Shown here: positions 1 through 12,141 of the stretch, one piece after another
How the letters are laid out: each line of letters opens with the position of its first letter
Position numbering within the stretch: the first letter of the stretch is position 1
DNA from: Vicia villosa
Lineage: Eukaryota > Streptophyta > Magnoliopsida > Fabales > Fabaceae
Reading direction: 5' to 3'
Assembly (NCBI RefSeq): GCF_029867415.1
Contig: NW_026705329.1
Coordinates: forward strand, 124,001 to 188,000
DNA: 64,000 bases
Made by a program: the position numbers and the translations under genes
The notes under the pieces: generated by a model
What the model saw: the letters and a program-made list of their open reading frames with translations, nothing else
The model's database searches: none
What the model was told of the DNA's origin: nothing

Positions 1-1100
1 GAAGACGATGGGTTAAATGTGTACCTTTCACTCTACCCCTAAGTCTCTTCCAATTATACCATTACACGGTCCCTCAAGCACAAGGAATCGTAAAGGCCAA
101 ATTGTTTTAACCCCATACTCATCTTCGGGTTTTCCTCATGAGCCTAGTCGAAGCTTTATTCCTGCCTTCATTTCTTGAAATTTCAGATGATCCTTTCAGA
201 CAAGGGTCGGTTAAATCCCTCGAGTAAGACTCATCAGTTGGGTCTTTTTGACGAGACTTAGTTGAGTCCCTCAAGCGAGACTTAATTGATTCTTCCTGAC
301 GAGACTTAGTTGAACTCCTCAGGCGAGTCTTAGTTGAGTCCCTATGACGAGACTTAGTTGATTCTATCGGACAAGACTTAGTTGAGCCTTCCTTAATGTT
401 TAAAAAGATCGCCACAACATAGTTTCTCGTAGACGGCTAGGATTTTCATGTGTGTGTGGTAATCTAGTAATTTAATTACCTCGTAGAAAGGCAAAGATAT
501 TTTTGTAGAAACACAGTAGCTTGATTACATTGTAGGGTGGCAATGATCCTCTTGTGGAAGTCTAGAAATTTGATTACCTTAGAGGATGGCAAGAATTATC
601 CTATGGAAGTCCAACCGTTTGATTACCCACGTAGGGTGGCAAGGATTTTTCTGTGGAAGTCCAACAGCTTGATTACATCGTACAGATCTTCCTATAGAAG
701 TGCAATAGTTTGATTACCGTATAGGACGACAAGGTCTTCAAATGGAAGTCCAACAGTGCAATTTTGACAATCAAACCATGATAACTCGCTACAAATGATA
801 GAGCCTTTTAAAATAGTTTTTGTAAATAAACTATTTGCCCTCATGCCAAATAACTATAATAATATCTCTGATTGTTTAAGTTCCATGTTCTGTGAATAAG
901 CCTCTCATACAACTCTTTGAGTTTGTAGGCTTCATTAGGAAACTTGTGGTATATACGGTATGGTTCTCCTAGTTAAGTTGTAGCTTTCTCTGTAGAGCAC
1001 AGGCACTACGACTTGTCATAGCGCAAAATTGCCTTCATGCATCTCTCTTCAAACTACCTTGGATTCAAATCGTCTAAATTCTCTTTGTTTAGCGGTTAAC
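1..1100 (-). repeat. 3' non-coding region of a Ty3-gypsy relic, with two minisatellite arrays
   Basis: On the minus strand this stretch lies downstream of an integrase relic, where Tat/Ogre elements carry a variable 3' untranslated region. Six units of 24 bp (core gacgagacttagttga) run from about 250 to 393. A second array of degenerate units of about 58 bp (core ggtggcaaggat, then tggaagtccaacag and ttgattac) runs from about 425 to 765. Because 24 is a multiple of three, the first array translates as an eight-residue repeat rich in Ser, Thr, Lys and Arg on the minus strand; I regard that frame as incidental. No LTR edge was found, so the element continues left of the window. Confidence 0.6.
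250..393. repeat. 24-bp minisatellite, six units
   Basis: Six tandem units of exactly 24 bp, each opening with a variant of gacgagacttagttga and closing with a more variable 8 bp. Seen directly in the sequence. Confidence 0.85.
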
Positions 1101-1737
1101 TCAAATGTGAGCAGCATATCTTGTTTCGTCAATTAGGTTAATAACACATCTTAAACCTGCTTTGTTTTCTTCCTTGTTGAAATGGGAACATCGCCATGAG
1201 AGCATGTCGATTTTTACTTGCAGCATGAAGTCCTCTCCATACACTAGCGTAAAGAGGGTTTCCCCTATGGTGGAGTTAGGGGTAGTGTGATATGACCATA
1301 CTACTTCGGGAAGATACTTGACCCACAATCCTTCGGTATCATCCAACTTCTTCTCCATCCCCTTCAATATCACTTTATTAGATGAATTTGCCTGTCTGTT
1401 CGCTGGTGGGTGAGCGACTGATACGAAGTTGGTTTCTACTCCCATGTCCTTGCAAAAATTGATCACGGTGGTACTGGTGAATTGAGTTCCATTGTCTAAG
1501 ATGATAATTCCTGGTAAGTCGAACCTGCACATAATCTTCTACCAATAAAAGCGGTTAACTCTTTCTATCATAATCTTAGACACATCTTCTGCTTTTATCC
1601 ACTCTGTTAAGTAGTTCACTTCTATGATCAGGAACTTTAGTTGGTCACAGACTATAGGAAAAGGTCCAAAAATGTTAACACCCCACTAATAAAATGGCTA
1701 AGGCGTTGTTATATAGTGGAGGAGTTTAGTTGGCGCA
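1101..1737 (-). pseudogene. Ty3-gypsy integrase core relic (3' piece of pol)
   Basis: Minus-strand translation gives a retroviral-type integrase core. A degraded first-Asp block (WGVNIFGPFP) lies near 1650, the second-Asp block (IILDNGTQFTS) near 1500, and the third-acid block (AHPPANRQANSSNKV) near 1400, where the usual Glu is replaced. The downstream segment LPEVVWSYHTTPNSTIGETLF is typical of plant Ty3-gypsy integrases. The zinc-binding part of the same domain lies at 5143-5310, separated by the solo LTR at 1738-5137. Stops upstream of the open stretch, the altered acidic residue and the insertion make this a dead copy. The lineage resembles Tat or Ogre. Confidence 0.85.
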
Positions 1738-2464
1738 TGTAGCGGTAAAAAATACTCGAGCGTAATCGCGCGCTCGAAATACAACAGAGTCGCCACCGAA
1801 TTTTATTTACTCCAAGAAGGAAAGGGAAAATATCGATAAAACCCACAAATAGAAAGGAAATGGATAAGATGGTCATCGTAACCAAATTAGGGTTCGGGAG
1901 TCGGTTAAGCAAGGGGAAGGTATTAACACCCCTCACCTCCATCGTACTCGATGGGACCCATTTAGTTAGTTTCGTGTTTGAGTGTTAGCGTAATGTTTGC
2001 GTTCTTTAGCTTATTAATCGAGAAAAAGATAAAAGGAAATATTTTTTAGGGTTTTTATTGTTGTGAAGAAAAAGAAATGATTTTTTATTATTATGCTCGC
2101 CAAGACATTTGTATCTTGTGCCTACGTATTCCCTAGTGCAATGGGAAAGTCAGAGCAATCGTAGTTCGGGCGAAGAACCACGAAAGGTTTGTTGGTTGAT
2201 TTTAGCGAGAGGTACTCGGTCGCTTTCAAATGGAAATACTACGCGCACATGGATATGAGATCACTACAAGAATGGATGACTAAATCAAGGATAAAACAAG
2301 ATTTTGGCCATCATCGCATTCGAGCGGAAGATATTCGATCTTCACATGTGGAAGTATGTTCGCATTTTAAAATTGAATAAGTGTCTCGTTTATGAAAAGA
2401 GTTTTTAAGAATGAAAAGCCATAAGGCAAGGAAGGTTTGAATGAAATCGAAGATTGTTTTTTTT

Positions 2465-3120
2465 AAAGGGATGTTTAGTGAACCCTTTGGGCATAGGTGT
2501 GCACCTAGCGCGTTGTTCACCCAAGATATTCAACAGGAGCGAGCCCAATTGTCACTTGTTATCCACGTTGGTAAATGAAGATATTTCCAGACGTTTAGCA
2601 AAGGATTGAGCATAGGTGTTCACCTAGCGCGTCTTTACCCAAGGTATTCAACAAGAGCGTGCCTCATTGTCACTTGTTGTCCTTGTTAATTAATGAGGAT
2701 GTTTGTGGACGTTTAGCAAAGGATTGAGCATAGGTGTTCACCTAGCGCGTCTTTACCCAAGGTATTCAACAGGAGCGAGCCCCATTGTCACTTGTTGTCC
2801 TTGTTAATTAAAGTGTTTTAATTCAAAAGATCAAGGTATTCAAGAGGTGTGCACTACTTGTCACTCGATCTTTTGGTTTGATTAATGTGTTTTGATTCAA
2901 AGGATCAAGGTATTCAAGAGGTGTTCACTTCTTGTCACTTGATCACTTTGATTTGATTAATGTATTTTAATTCAAAAGATCAAGGTATTCAAGAGGTGTT
3001 CACTTCTTGTCACTTGATCGTTTTGATTTGATTAAGAAATGTTTAAAAAAAGGTGTTAATCCAAAAGAATCGAGGTATTCAAGAGGTGTACACTTCTTGT
3101 CACTCGATCTTTCGGTATGG
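2465..3120. repeat. Degenerate tandem repeats inside the solo LTR
   Basis: Two related sub-arrays. Units of about 120 bp (core ttcacctagcgcgtctttac, then ggtattcaacaggagcgagc) span roughly 2470-2815. Units of about 65-75 bp (core gatcaaggtattcaagaggt, then cttgtcactcgatc) span roughly 2825-3115. Both share a ggtattca ... tgtcact framework, suggesting one derived from the other. Confidence 0.75.
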
Positions 3121-4396
3121 TTTAAAGAATTTTTGTAAAGAAGAAAACTTGACGTTGGATCGAGAAATTATTTGTAACGACTTGGCGTTGGACCAAGGTT
3201 TATTGACTTTTGGATCGAGATTAATCTAATATTTTTGGTATTTTTAATAATACATGAGAAATTAAAATCCTAAGATAAAAACATATTTTTTACATTTTAT
3301 AATATATACATATTAGAAGATAAAAACAATTGATTAAACAAAATTAAAAAATAGAAACAATGGGCTAAAAAAAATAGTGAAAGGGAGGTGTAATATAAAG
3401 GAAACAGGGGCTGGGCTATGAGATTAAGGCCCAAGAAACATTAAACAAGAATCAACACAAAAGGGGGATGCTGAGAAATAAATTCGCTGGGCTAGAATGT
3501 GCAAAAGCCCAAGAGCAAATCAACCAAAACAAACAAGCAAAAATAATGGCAAAAGAGGGGTACGCGGATCCAAGGGTGGTCCATCAAGGAGAACAGATTG
3601 GACCTCGTCTTCAACAATGTAACCAGGCCCAGATTGAAACTAACCACAACTAAAAGGAAACCTAATCATGTATATGTTGCCCCTCTCTCATCTCTCTGCT
3701 CACGATTCTGGAAAAAACAAACTCAAAGAAATCAAAATTTTCCTCTCGATTTCTCTGTTCATGGTACTCGTTCGTTCTGACGCAACAACAACAACAACAC
3801 GACATCCTCACATCTCTCTCGATCTCAATGCTCTGCTATTCAACAATGCAAAACGAAAACTTTTCTCGATCTTGCGTTCTTTCACTCTCAATACTCTCTC
3901 GGTGAACAACGAAACGCTCGTCTCTCGGCTACGACATGATTCGAGTAACATTTACGCAAAGAATGAAAGCATATTATCAAGAACAAGCACCCATCCAACA
4001 TTCAAAGTATAAACAGAAATTCAAATCATTATGCAAATATTTCTAGATACACAGTTCGCAAAGGTTTGTAGTGGGATCGGAAAAAAAATACCAACTCCGA
4101 ATGTTTTCGGAGGTGAAGATCCACGGTGAGCTCGATTCTTCTCTTCTGTCCTTCTTCTACTTCTTCTCTTTGCTCAGGTTGTCTGCGATTCCGGTGCGTG
4201 AGTAGTATGATTGAGTTATGTTTTTATTCTTCTTGTTTAGAATGGAAGAAAAATGGTGTGGTTTTATGGTTTAGATATATGAAGGTGAAATGAAGCAAAT
4301 TGGTTTCTGTTTGAAATTTTGGAGGAAGTCTTTGAAGATAATTTTTTGCAGAATTTTAGTATGCTTTCCTCCCCCTTTGCTTGTGCTGAGTATGTG

Positions 4397-4404
4397 TTTA
4401 TATA
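4397..4404 (-). promoter_or_regulatory. TATA box of the solo LTR
   Basis: Minus-strand TATATAAA, about 735 bp inside the LTR's 5' end. It is the clearest core-promoter signal in this LTR. Activity is an inference. Confidence 0.5.
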
Positions 4405-4697
4405 GGCTGAGATTAGGGTTTTAGAGAGGAATTTGAAGAGGGTTTTGGGGGGGAAATTGGTGAGAATTTGAACACATTTGGAAGTTGTTCTTAGGCTTTT
4501 TTGATGCAGATTGTTATGGCCTTTTTTGTGTAATTGTTGCTCTGTTTTTTTTTCAGGTTTTGGCATGTTATGGGACAGCAATGGTGCAGTGTTTGGACAT
4601 AAGCAGGATGGCAGCAAGAGGTAGCAGAGTGTTTTGTTCTCTTGTGCAAAGCAAAGGTTGTGGAATAGCAACAAGACAAGAGTGTCTTTGGACTTGA

Positions 4698-4745
4698 GAT
4701 AAATAAATAATAATAGTAATAATAATAACAATAATAATAATAAAA
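4698..4745. repeat. AAT-type microsatellite
   Basis: Imperfect run of aat/ata triplets within the solo LTR. Confidence 0.8.
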
Positions 4746-5142
4746 GGTTAGAAACAATTAAATAATTAGACTACAAAATCAAAAAAAAGGAAAAAGACAT
4801 TAAAATTGATCTCAATTATAATAATATTTCAACTAAGAAAAATTGAATTAAAATTAGAACCAAATCGAAATTAATATTGAAAAGAAAAAACTAAAATTAT
4901 GAATGACTAATAAGAATAAAAAGGAAAACAAAAAAAGAAAAAAAGATGTTAATTTTTTTTGAGATTTTTAACTAAAACTTATATATAAAAAAAATAAATC
5001 TAAATGAAACTAACTAAAACTAATATATATATTTTTTATTTTCACAAAAATAGGAAAAGAAATATGAATGCGCATGAAATATGAATGCAACATGCCTAAA
5101 TGAATAAAATCGGTAGGACAAAAATTGGGGTGCGACAGCGCA

Positions 5143-5310
5143 TAGTGTAGATTAGCATGTCTTTCGCATTTGTCACATTTATTGACGAAAGCTATGTTGT
5201 CTCTCATTAATGGAGGCCAATAGTAATCTGCTCTTAATATCTTGTTGGCCAAAGCTCTCCCACCAATGCGGCTTATGTAATAACAAGAATGGTTCTGCAT
5301 CTAGCCTTAA
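5143..5310 (-). pseudogene. Ty3-gypsy integrase zinc-binding domain relic
   Basis: The minus strand encodes HSCYYISRIGGRALANKILR, then ADYYWPPL and CDKCERHANLHYA, matching the histidine and cysteine zinc-finger module of plant Ty3-gypsy integrases; the normal first His pair (HxxxxGGH) is damaged. In the uninserted state it ran straight into the core at 1101-1737. Homology stops near 5310, where the plus-strand Sirevirus relic appears to begin. Confidence 0.8.
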
Positions 5311-5317
5311 GTTTTTA

Positions 5318-6652
5318 TGATAACTTTACATGTTATCTTAAGGAACAATTATTTACACTAACAATTTTCTTTCTAGTGAGTCGCTTTAGCCTTGCAGGTT
5401 CTGACTCTGGTAAGAAGGCGTGTGATGTCGTTAGGTTCTGAACTCAACATTCTGGAAGAATACTAGTGATGTGTAATAATGGAAGTCAAGATTCTGGAAT
5501 GCTACTTATGCAACGGTTCATGTTAGTACAAGATCTTCTAATTGTGACTTTGTAAGGGAAGCTTTAGAGGCCTTCTAAAGCTTTACTTCAGTGTCCCACG
5601 TTCTAAAGATGCTGAAGACGAGGTTATGCTGAACAAGTTCTAAAGATCTGAAGACATCACTTCTGAAGACCAAGTGCAGAAGACTCTAAAGACAAAGGTT
5701 CTGATGAACAAGCTCAGAAGACTCAAAGACTTAGGTTTGAAGATTCAAGTTCTGATCATCTACAACACGCTTCAATCAAAATACAATCAGAAGCCTATGA
5801 AGACTTATAAGATCAAGGAAGGCTTGGGTGTGATTGTGAGCATAAAAGTACTAACGTAAACTTTGACCTATGCTCTTATAGAGTGGCGTAAGGACAGTCC
5901 AACATGTACTTGTTATCTACCATTCCCACCATGATCGTCGAGGACTTTACAACTGTACTTTGCATTTCCTATTCTACCCTCCAACGGATATATCCTTCTC
6001 TATAAAGGAAGCCATTGGAAGAATTTGAAATCAACGAATCAGTTCTATAAAAGTACACCAAAGTGTTACACAAACTGTGTTAGAGAAATCTTTGTATAGT
6101 TTTGTATTTTAAGCAAGTAGCTTTTGTTTGTATCTTGCTTATCAACACTTTTATGTTGTTGTACTTAAACATTGTGTTATCTGCTTATTAGAAGCATCTT
6201 GTAATACACACTTGTAATCAACTTGGTTGATGGTTTTCCTTGGGGGACTAGGTGCTAGTCAGAAGCCCTGAGAAGACTGTGGATGCGGTTATAGTGGTTT
6301 CACGATAAGGATCAGCTGAACTTGTTGGGGTTGTCGGCAAGGTTGACTAGAGCTTATTGTGGTTGTTTCCTTGAGAATGCTAGGTGCTAGTCAGGAGTCT
6401 CAAGGAGGCATTGGTTTCGGTCAGTGTGGTTTTCTGTAATCAGTTTGGTTATAGTTGATTAGTCCTTATTGAGAAGGAAAAATCACCTTGGTGGGTGGAC
6501 TGGTGTAACTTTGTTAACAGTGAACCAGGATAAAAATAATTGTGTTCATCTATTTTTATTCACGTGTTAACCTTGATTTTTAAGTTGCAATAAGATTATA
6601 TATGGTGCAACCCAATTCAAACCCCCCAGTTTTTGTGTTTCTCGCACCTTCA
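5318..6652 (+). repeat. 5' LTR of the Sirevirus relic (left edge approximate)
   Basis: The right end (cgcaccttca) abuts the primer site at 6655. The body carries the ttctga-rich wording seen in Sirevirus LTRs and a strong TATA box at 6001-6008. The left end is not fixed by a duplication; TGATAACTTT near 5318 is the best candidate, just after integrase homology ends. Confidence 0.6.
6001..6008 (+). promoter_or_regulatory. TATA box in the Sirevirus relic LTR
   Basis: TATAAAGG following a pyrimidine-rich ccttctc, about 650 bp upstream of the LTR end, a position consistent with a U3-R boundary. Confidence 0.6.
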
Positions 6653-6654
6653 AT

Positions 6655-6666
6655 TGGCATCAGAGC
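6655..6666 (+). other. Primer binding site, initiator methionine tRNA type
   Basis: TGGCATCAGAGC starts two bases after the LTR end. Ty1-copia elements typically use TGGTATCAGAGC, complementary to initiator methionine tRNA. The same variant is found in the minus-strand Sirevirus (45010-45021). Confidence 0.85.
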
Positions 6667-6730
6667 TCCGGTTCTGGTTTTATACACTTAACCGTGTCAG
6701 ATAAAGATCCAGACAAGTTTCAGAAACATC

Positions 6731-8065
6731 ATGGTTGATTCCTCTCCACCACCTTCTGCTTGAATTTCAAAAGAAAACTACAATCCTAAACCTCCCATCT
6801 TCAATGGTGAAAGATTTGAATATTGGAACGATAGACTAGAAAGCTTCTTTCTAGGTCTTGATTTTGATATTTGGGACATGATAGTAGATGGCTATGAACA
6901 TCCCATAGATGAAAATGGAAAGCAACTTGAAGGAAAAGCTATGGCTGGTCAACAAAACAAAAATTATAAGAATCATCATAAATCAAGAACCATCTTGCTT
7001 AATACCATTTCTTATACTCGGTATGAGAAAATCACAAATAGAGACTCATCCAAGTCTATATTTGATTCTCTCTTAATGACTCATGAAGGGATTGATCAAG
7101 TCAAGGAAACCAAGGTGTTAACCTTGATTCAGAAGTATGAAGCCTTCAAAATGGAGGACGACGAAACAGTTGAGACGATATTCTAAAGGTTTCAAACCTT
7201 GGTTGCAAGACTGAGATTTCTGAACAAAGGTTATTCAACGTCAGATCACGTGAAGAAAATTATCAGAAGCTTGGCATCTAAGTGGAGGCCTATGGTAACT
7301 GCGCTCAAGCTTGCAAAGGATGTGAACAACACTTCTCTAGAGGAACTAGTGAGTTCTCTAAGAAGTCATGATATTGAGCTAGAACAAGATGAACCTCAGA
7401 AGAAAGTAAAATCTATTGCACTCAAATGTGTCAAAAGTTCTGAGAAGTGCAAAGCTCTTCAAGCAGAAGAAATTGAGGATTCTGAAGAGGTTTCTGATGG
7501 AATTGAAGATGGGTTGTCTCTGCTGTCTAGAAGGGTTAACTGTCTCTGGAAGAGAAATCAAGGCAATAAGTTCAGGGGTACTAGAAGGACTGCATGTCGC
7601 TTTGAGTCTACTTCTGGCCAAAGGAAGTCTAATGGCAAAGAAGTCATTTGTTATGAATGCAAAGAACCAAGACCCCTCAAAGTTGATTTTCATGAACTCC
7701 AAAAGGACTTACTCGTGAAGAAAGCTTTCTCAAGCAAGAAGAAGGGGCTGATGACAACCTGGGATGATTCTGACTCTTTAGATAACGACTCAAAAGAAGA
7801 AAAAGTTAACATGGCATTGATGGCGTATGTTAGAATTTATGATGAAGAAATCTTTCTAAACTATGAAGTAGACTCAGAGTCAGAAACAAAAGAGGTATTC
7901 TCCAAAGAGGTATTTTCTGACCTCTCTCATTTAGAATTAACTACTTCATTACTTGAAATTCTGGAAAAATACTCATTACTCAAAATTGAATTTAAGGAAC
8001 TTAAAAGTCCTATGAATCCATATCTTCTGAAAACAGTAAACTTAAGGAAGATCTCCTCATTTTGA
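6731..8065 (+). pseudogene. Sirevirus gag relic with two in-frame stops and a broken zinc knuckle
   Basis: The frame begins at an ATG 64 bp past the primer site and stays in one frame to 8065, apart from a TGA at 6761-6763 and a TAA at 7184-7186. It matches the gag at 43681-44937 block for block: PPIFNGERFEYWNDRLES, NHHKSRTILLNTISYTRYEK, then the HVKKIIRSL block. The nucleocapsid knuckle keeps its first two cysteines (CYECKEPR), but the following His and Cys are lost through a deletion, so nucleic-acid packaging would fail even without the stops. The C-terminal tail is acidic and serine-rich, as in the other copy. Confidence 0.85.
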
Positions 8066-9190
8066 ATATGAACCTCATTCTTCTTAAAAACGAAAGCTCC
8101 AGTCTCAAAGACTCAAAAGCTCATTTAGAAGCTTTTGATAGTTCTAGCATTGTATTAGCCGGGATTGTGACTAATGATAAAATAAAATAAAAAGAGATAC
8201 CTATTTCTAGGCCTAAGAAAAATTGTTGGCTAAAACATCTATCTCTAATTCCTCTGAAACTAAGCCCAAAATTGCTACAAAACCTAGAAGATCAAACGAA
8301 AGGGCCCCAAATATTTGTGGTTATCTAGAAAACAAATGATATATGTTTTTATTTAATTCATGCTTATATGTTTGTTTTGTTCTATCTTGTTATCTAAAAA
8401 TTATATGTTACTTGATTTTATAACTCAATGCTACGTCATTGAGAATATTCTAATTGCCTAAAAAGCTATGAAATGTAAACAATGAAATAATGGATGCCTA
8501 AGGAATCAATCAATATTCGTCTAATGATAAGCTTGATATAAAAATCAAATCTATCTATAATATTTGCATATCTGAAGTCCACCCAGTCAAGAACCAAAGG
8601 TGATGTTGTTGTCATAAATAAGAGGACTCAAAAGATAAACTTTCAAAAGTTGCCAAATCACAAGGACACCAGATTTATGATTGGACCATCTATGAAGCCT
8701 CTGAACAAAGATTAATGCACAACCTTCTGAGGTATGGTATAACTCCGTCTTTTGCCTCTACGTAAAAAGCTTTAGACTAGTGAAGCTCTCTTCTGCCAGA
8801 AGCATCCTTGATTAAGATATTTTCTCAAAGACTTTCTTTGTCTTGTGTAATATCTGAAAAGATTACCTTATTAAATGAATTGTCAGAAAAGTAAAAGGTT
8901 AATGATATAACACAACTATCTTTCCTGAACCATGTCTCGCATTTAATGCAATGCCTTGGAAGTTGAGATTATATTGGGATTAAGTTTTAAATCCTTACAC
9001 TTTCCCTCCTGTGATATCTGTTTCACTATTCTAGGTTTCTTAAACACTACAAAAACTATTTATTAAAACCCACTCACTCCATTTTTATTTTGTCTCTATT
9101 AACCTAGTCTTTTCATTCTTTAAAACCCTAATTTTCCAAAACCCTAAAAACGCTTTAGCCTTTTTGCAAACATCTAGTTCTCTCCTAAAT
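8066..9190 (+). other. Non-coding stretch where pol is missing; leader of the accessory ORF remnant
   Basis: A few codons of gag-like tail continue to about 8300. After that the sequence is AT-rich and I see no protease, integrase or RT motif on either strand. From about 9050 to 9190 it becomes a pyrimidine-rich leader (repeated aaaccctaa-type and ctctcc words) before an ATG at 9191. The equivalent region of the minus-strand Sirevirus also precedes the accessory ORF and has a TATA box. Confidence 0.55.
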
Positions 9191-9855
9191 ATGGCTCTAT
9201 TAACATCAAATGATCAACAAGTTCCTCCACAACACCTCTTCCTCAAGAACAACTTGAAGACAATGTTTATCCTCGTACTACTTTGACTATTCCAATCGAT
9301 CAACGTTTTGTCATCTTTGAATTGATCATAGATTTTGACAATCTTGCTGAAAATAAGTTTGATCTTTCTAAAACATAGAAACTCAAAAATGGTCAACTTA
9401 TTTTAATATGCTAAAAGGACCTGCCTATCCCACTCTTGTTAAAGAATTTTGGTCCAATGCCTATATCTCGCATCAGGGTTTAATCTGCTCCAAAGTCTCT
9501 GGAAAAGATATATACATTTGTAAAAAGGATATTTCCCAACTCATTCGACATGATGGAACAAGAGTTTACTATAACAGCAAAAAGGTTTGGTGGGAATAGC
9601 GCGTAGGTGTCAACTATGATGGTCTTCCTAAAGAGATTGCCCCAATTTTGTTGAAAACAAGAAGAATTCCTCTCTGGCCTCTGATCTTCCTAATAACTTA
9701 AGAATGTGGCTCAAAATGCTTACTGAAAGTGCTCTTCAAGAAGCACCTTAAACTCCTCTAAAGGTCTGGACATAAATATTAAGCTTATGCTATTCTATCT
9801 AGCCAAAGGTGAGTATATCAACCTACCTGCATGTCTCACTTATTGTTAGTTCTGT
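9191..9855 (+). pseudogene. Relic of the Sirevirus 3' accessory ORF
   Basis: An ATG is followed by a frame broken by small indels and stops. Across frames it aligns by eye with the accessory protein at 40091-41137: IPIDQRFVIFELIIDFDN matches IPKDRLEVLCELMVDFDN, and GPAYPTLVKEFWSNAYIS (from 9414) matches GPVYPDLVKEFWVHAVVA. A further piece (INLPACLTYC region) ends at the solo LTR at 9861, and about 130 bp after 14638 may continue it. Function is unknown; the family sits in the position of the envelope-like gene in Sireviruses. Confidence 0.75.
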
Positions 9856-9860
9856 GTTGG

Positions 9861-10932
9861 TGATCCGCTGTCGCGCACGGATAAAAAACGAGTATTTTGT
9901 AAAACTGTAGTTTAGCGGTAACGACAACTTGAATATCGTTCTCACAAGGATTCTCGTTGATTATTAACCAAAGGTAAATCGATTTAGGGGGGGTTTGTTT
10001 TAGATTTCAATTAAAAAAAATATTGAAAATAAGTGATTATCAAAATAAGCTGAAATGATTAATCTACTGTTTTGGCTTCCTAACTTATCATCGATCCAAA
10101 TAATTTCCAACTCACAAGCGAATTCTATTCCCTTTTCGATTATAAAAACAATTATACAAGCGCAATTGAAATTATGTGATGTATGTTCCTAATTCCCGAA
10201 TTAAGCAAACGGATTATATATAGCAATCGTGAATTAAGCAAACACGACAAACATACGCGGATTAAGCAAACGCGATTAAAGTATAGGAACATGCAACCAT
10301 CGAAATAAATCAATCTAACCTTGGATAATATCGAATTAAGCAAACAACATATCAAAGATTAGAATTGAAAGGAAATAGATTAATTGGAAAATATAAGAAC
10401 CTCAAAGTATCGGCGGAAACCGTTTACAGCAGATTAACCTCTAGGAATTAGTTCTTCATGATCAAACGTACAAGCTCTTCCAAAAATGTGAAATGGTGAT
10501 CAATGGTGAACAATACCGCGGCTGCTACCCTAAGGGGAAAGAGTGCAACCCGTTTTACAATCTAACTGGGTCAAACATACGACCCAGGCCCAAAACTAAA
10601 TGACCTGAAACTTAACTAAAACTAGTGCTGCAACTTCAACGAATTTTCTGGCCTTTCTACAGTCCGATTCTGACTTCGTCTCTAACATAAGAATTGTAGC
10701 TCTTTCTCTTAGCTTTCCGGTGATTTTTAGAACGCCTCAATCGGACTCCTGGAACTCTAGATATGATCGTTTCCATGCAGACTGTTAAAGCTGAAAATTA
10801 AATACGAAAATCAAATAACAATAAAAATAAATTAAAATATAAAAACATTATAAAATACAAAAATAAGACAAGCAAACCATGGAAATGTATAAGTACAACT
10901 GTAGAGAAATGTACATCAAAATGCACTGATCA
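9861..10932 (-). mobile_element. Solo LTR, 1.07 kb, duplication GTTGG, Athila-like
   Basis: It runs from TGATCCGCTG to GCACTGATCA, so the ends form the inverted repeat TGATC/GATCA. It is flanked by perfect GTTGG copies (9856-9860 and 10933-10937). Orientation and class are tentative: the phrase gttctcacaaggattctcg near its low-coordinate end resembles atccacagggattattgcg in the Athila-like LTR at 28373, suggesting a minus-strand element. The interior repeats the word attaagcaaac several times (10200-10350). No gene. Confidence 0.8.
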
Positions 10933-11169
10933 GTTGGCAACTGTCATACCCCAAAATTTGCCCATCACATTTCATCATACTTTGACTCAAAGATCTCCAA
11001 TTGCTCAAAGCTACATAAGAAGGAAGCATGCATATCTTCTCCTAAACAAATACCTCTGAATTAGGGTTTTGTCTCTCTCCAAGTAAAATCATGTTCTGAG
11101 ACCTCCAATGAACTTCATATGACCTCTTATGATTCAAATTAATCCCATGACAAGTTTCAAGCCTCATTT

Positions 11170-11600
11170 CCCAAGATTGCTCAGTCAAAAGCTCAGAAAG
11201 TCAACAGTCGACTTGTTTGACCTAAAAGTCAACTATGGTTGAATCACAGTCAAAAATCCTGATTTTGGGTCAACATCAATATTTTGAAGTTACATTCATC
11301 ATTTGATCAAAAGTTGATCATGACTCATCAAGGAAAGCTCCAAAATCATCAAAAACTCAAAGTTTCTAAATTAGGGTTTTTGACCTAAAAGTCAACTGAA
11401 CTTTGACCAGCCGTAACTTTCACATGGAACATAAGAAATTTCCCATCCAAAGCTCATTTTGAAGGAAATTGAATTCTCTTCAACTTTGTCCCTCACAGGC
11501 CAAGTCTAAAAATGCTTCATTTGAGAGATATGGATATAAAGGTTATAGGTCATTTTTGAAAGTCAACAAGAACACCTTTTGGGTCAAAGCTCATAACTTG
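11170..11600 (+). promoter_or_regulatory. Cluster of TTGAC (W-box core) motifs in the Ogre-like LTR
   Basis: About a dozen TTGAC/GTCAA words lie here, 550-950 bp upstream of the TATA box, several as TTGACC or TTGACT. WRKY factors bind TTGAC[C/T]. The homologous block of the inverted LTR (22300-22700) has a similar cluster. Confidence 0.45.
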
Positions 11601-12133
11601 AACATGGTAAACTCAATTGAGATGAAACCAAAAGGAGGTTTTAGAGGACATTTTGAGATTTCTAAAATGGTCAAGAACATCTCCATAGGGTTAAAATTGA
11701 GAGAGATATGAAGTTCACAAGTTGGCTAAAATTCAAGAAAGGCTTGAAACCCTAATTGCATAATCTTGTGTTTTTGAACTTTTGGGCCCAGGTTTTGGAC
11801 TTCAAACATCTTCATGACATTAATAAAGACCTATAAACCCATCCATTTATTTTTATAATCTTTATTTAATTTATTTGGATTTTTAGTCATATAAAAGCCA
11901 AATTAATTAAATAAAATATGAAATAATTGAATTAAATCATGAGATTTATTTTCCAAACATATCAAGTGATCCAAATATCATATATATCCTTCAAAATTCG
12001 TGCAAAGCATGATTGGAATAAGATTGGATTCAAAAAACCAATTTTAGAAAGATTTGTATACAAACTTCCAATCAAATATTTCCCCATGATCACAAGAGAT
12101 TTGCTTGAAGATTATTGACCTAATTTCTTCTAT

Positions 12134-12141
12134 TATAAATA
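12134..12141 (+). promoter_or_regulatory. TATA box of the Ogre-like solo LTR
   Basis: TATAAATA, about 1.19 kb into the LTR. It is matched by a TATA-like box in the homologous block of the other Ogre LTR (21751-21758, minus). Confidence 0.6.

Larger units (their letters stand above)
1738..5137 (-). mobile_element. Solo LTR, Tat/Ogre type, 3.4 kb, duplication GCGCA
   Basis: The segment opens with TGTAGCGG, closes with GTGCGACA and is flanked by perfect 5-bp copies of GCGCA (1733-1737 and 5138-5142). Removing it and one duplication copy rejoins the integrase relic. Read on the minus strand it starts TGTCGCACCCC and has a TATA box (4397-4404). Near its end is the U5 motif TGGCGACTCT (1786-1795) shared with the other Tat-type LTRs here. 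No pol or gag adjoins it, so it is a solo LTR left by recombination between the two LTRs of an element. It contains no supported gene; open frames within it are low in complexity. Confidence 0.9.

Noticed and set aside
119..415. 98-codon minus-strand frame rich in STKSR repeats
   Set aside because: It is the translation of a 24-bp minisatellite in a 3' UTR; no support as a protein.
4264..4757. 155-codon and 88-codon frames in the first solo LTR
   Set aside because: Leu/Tyr/Ser-rich low-complexity translations of AAT microsatellite and LTR leader sequence.
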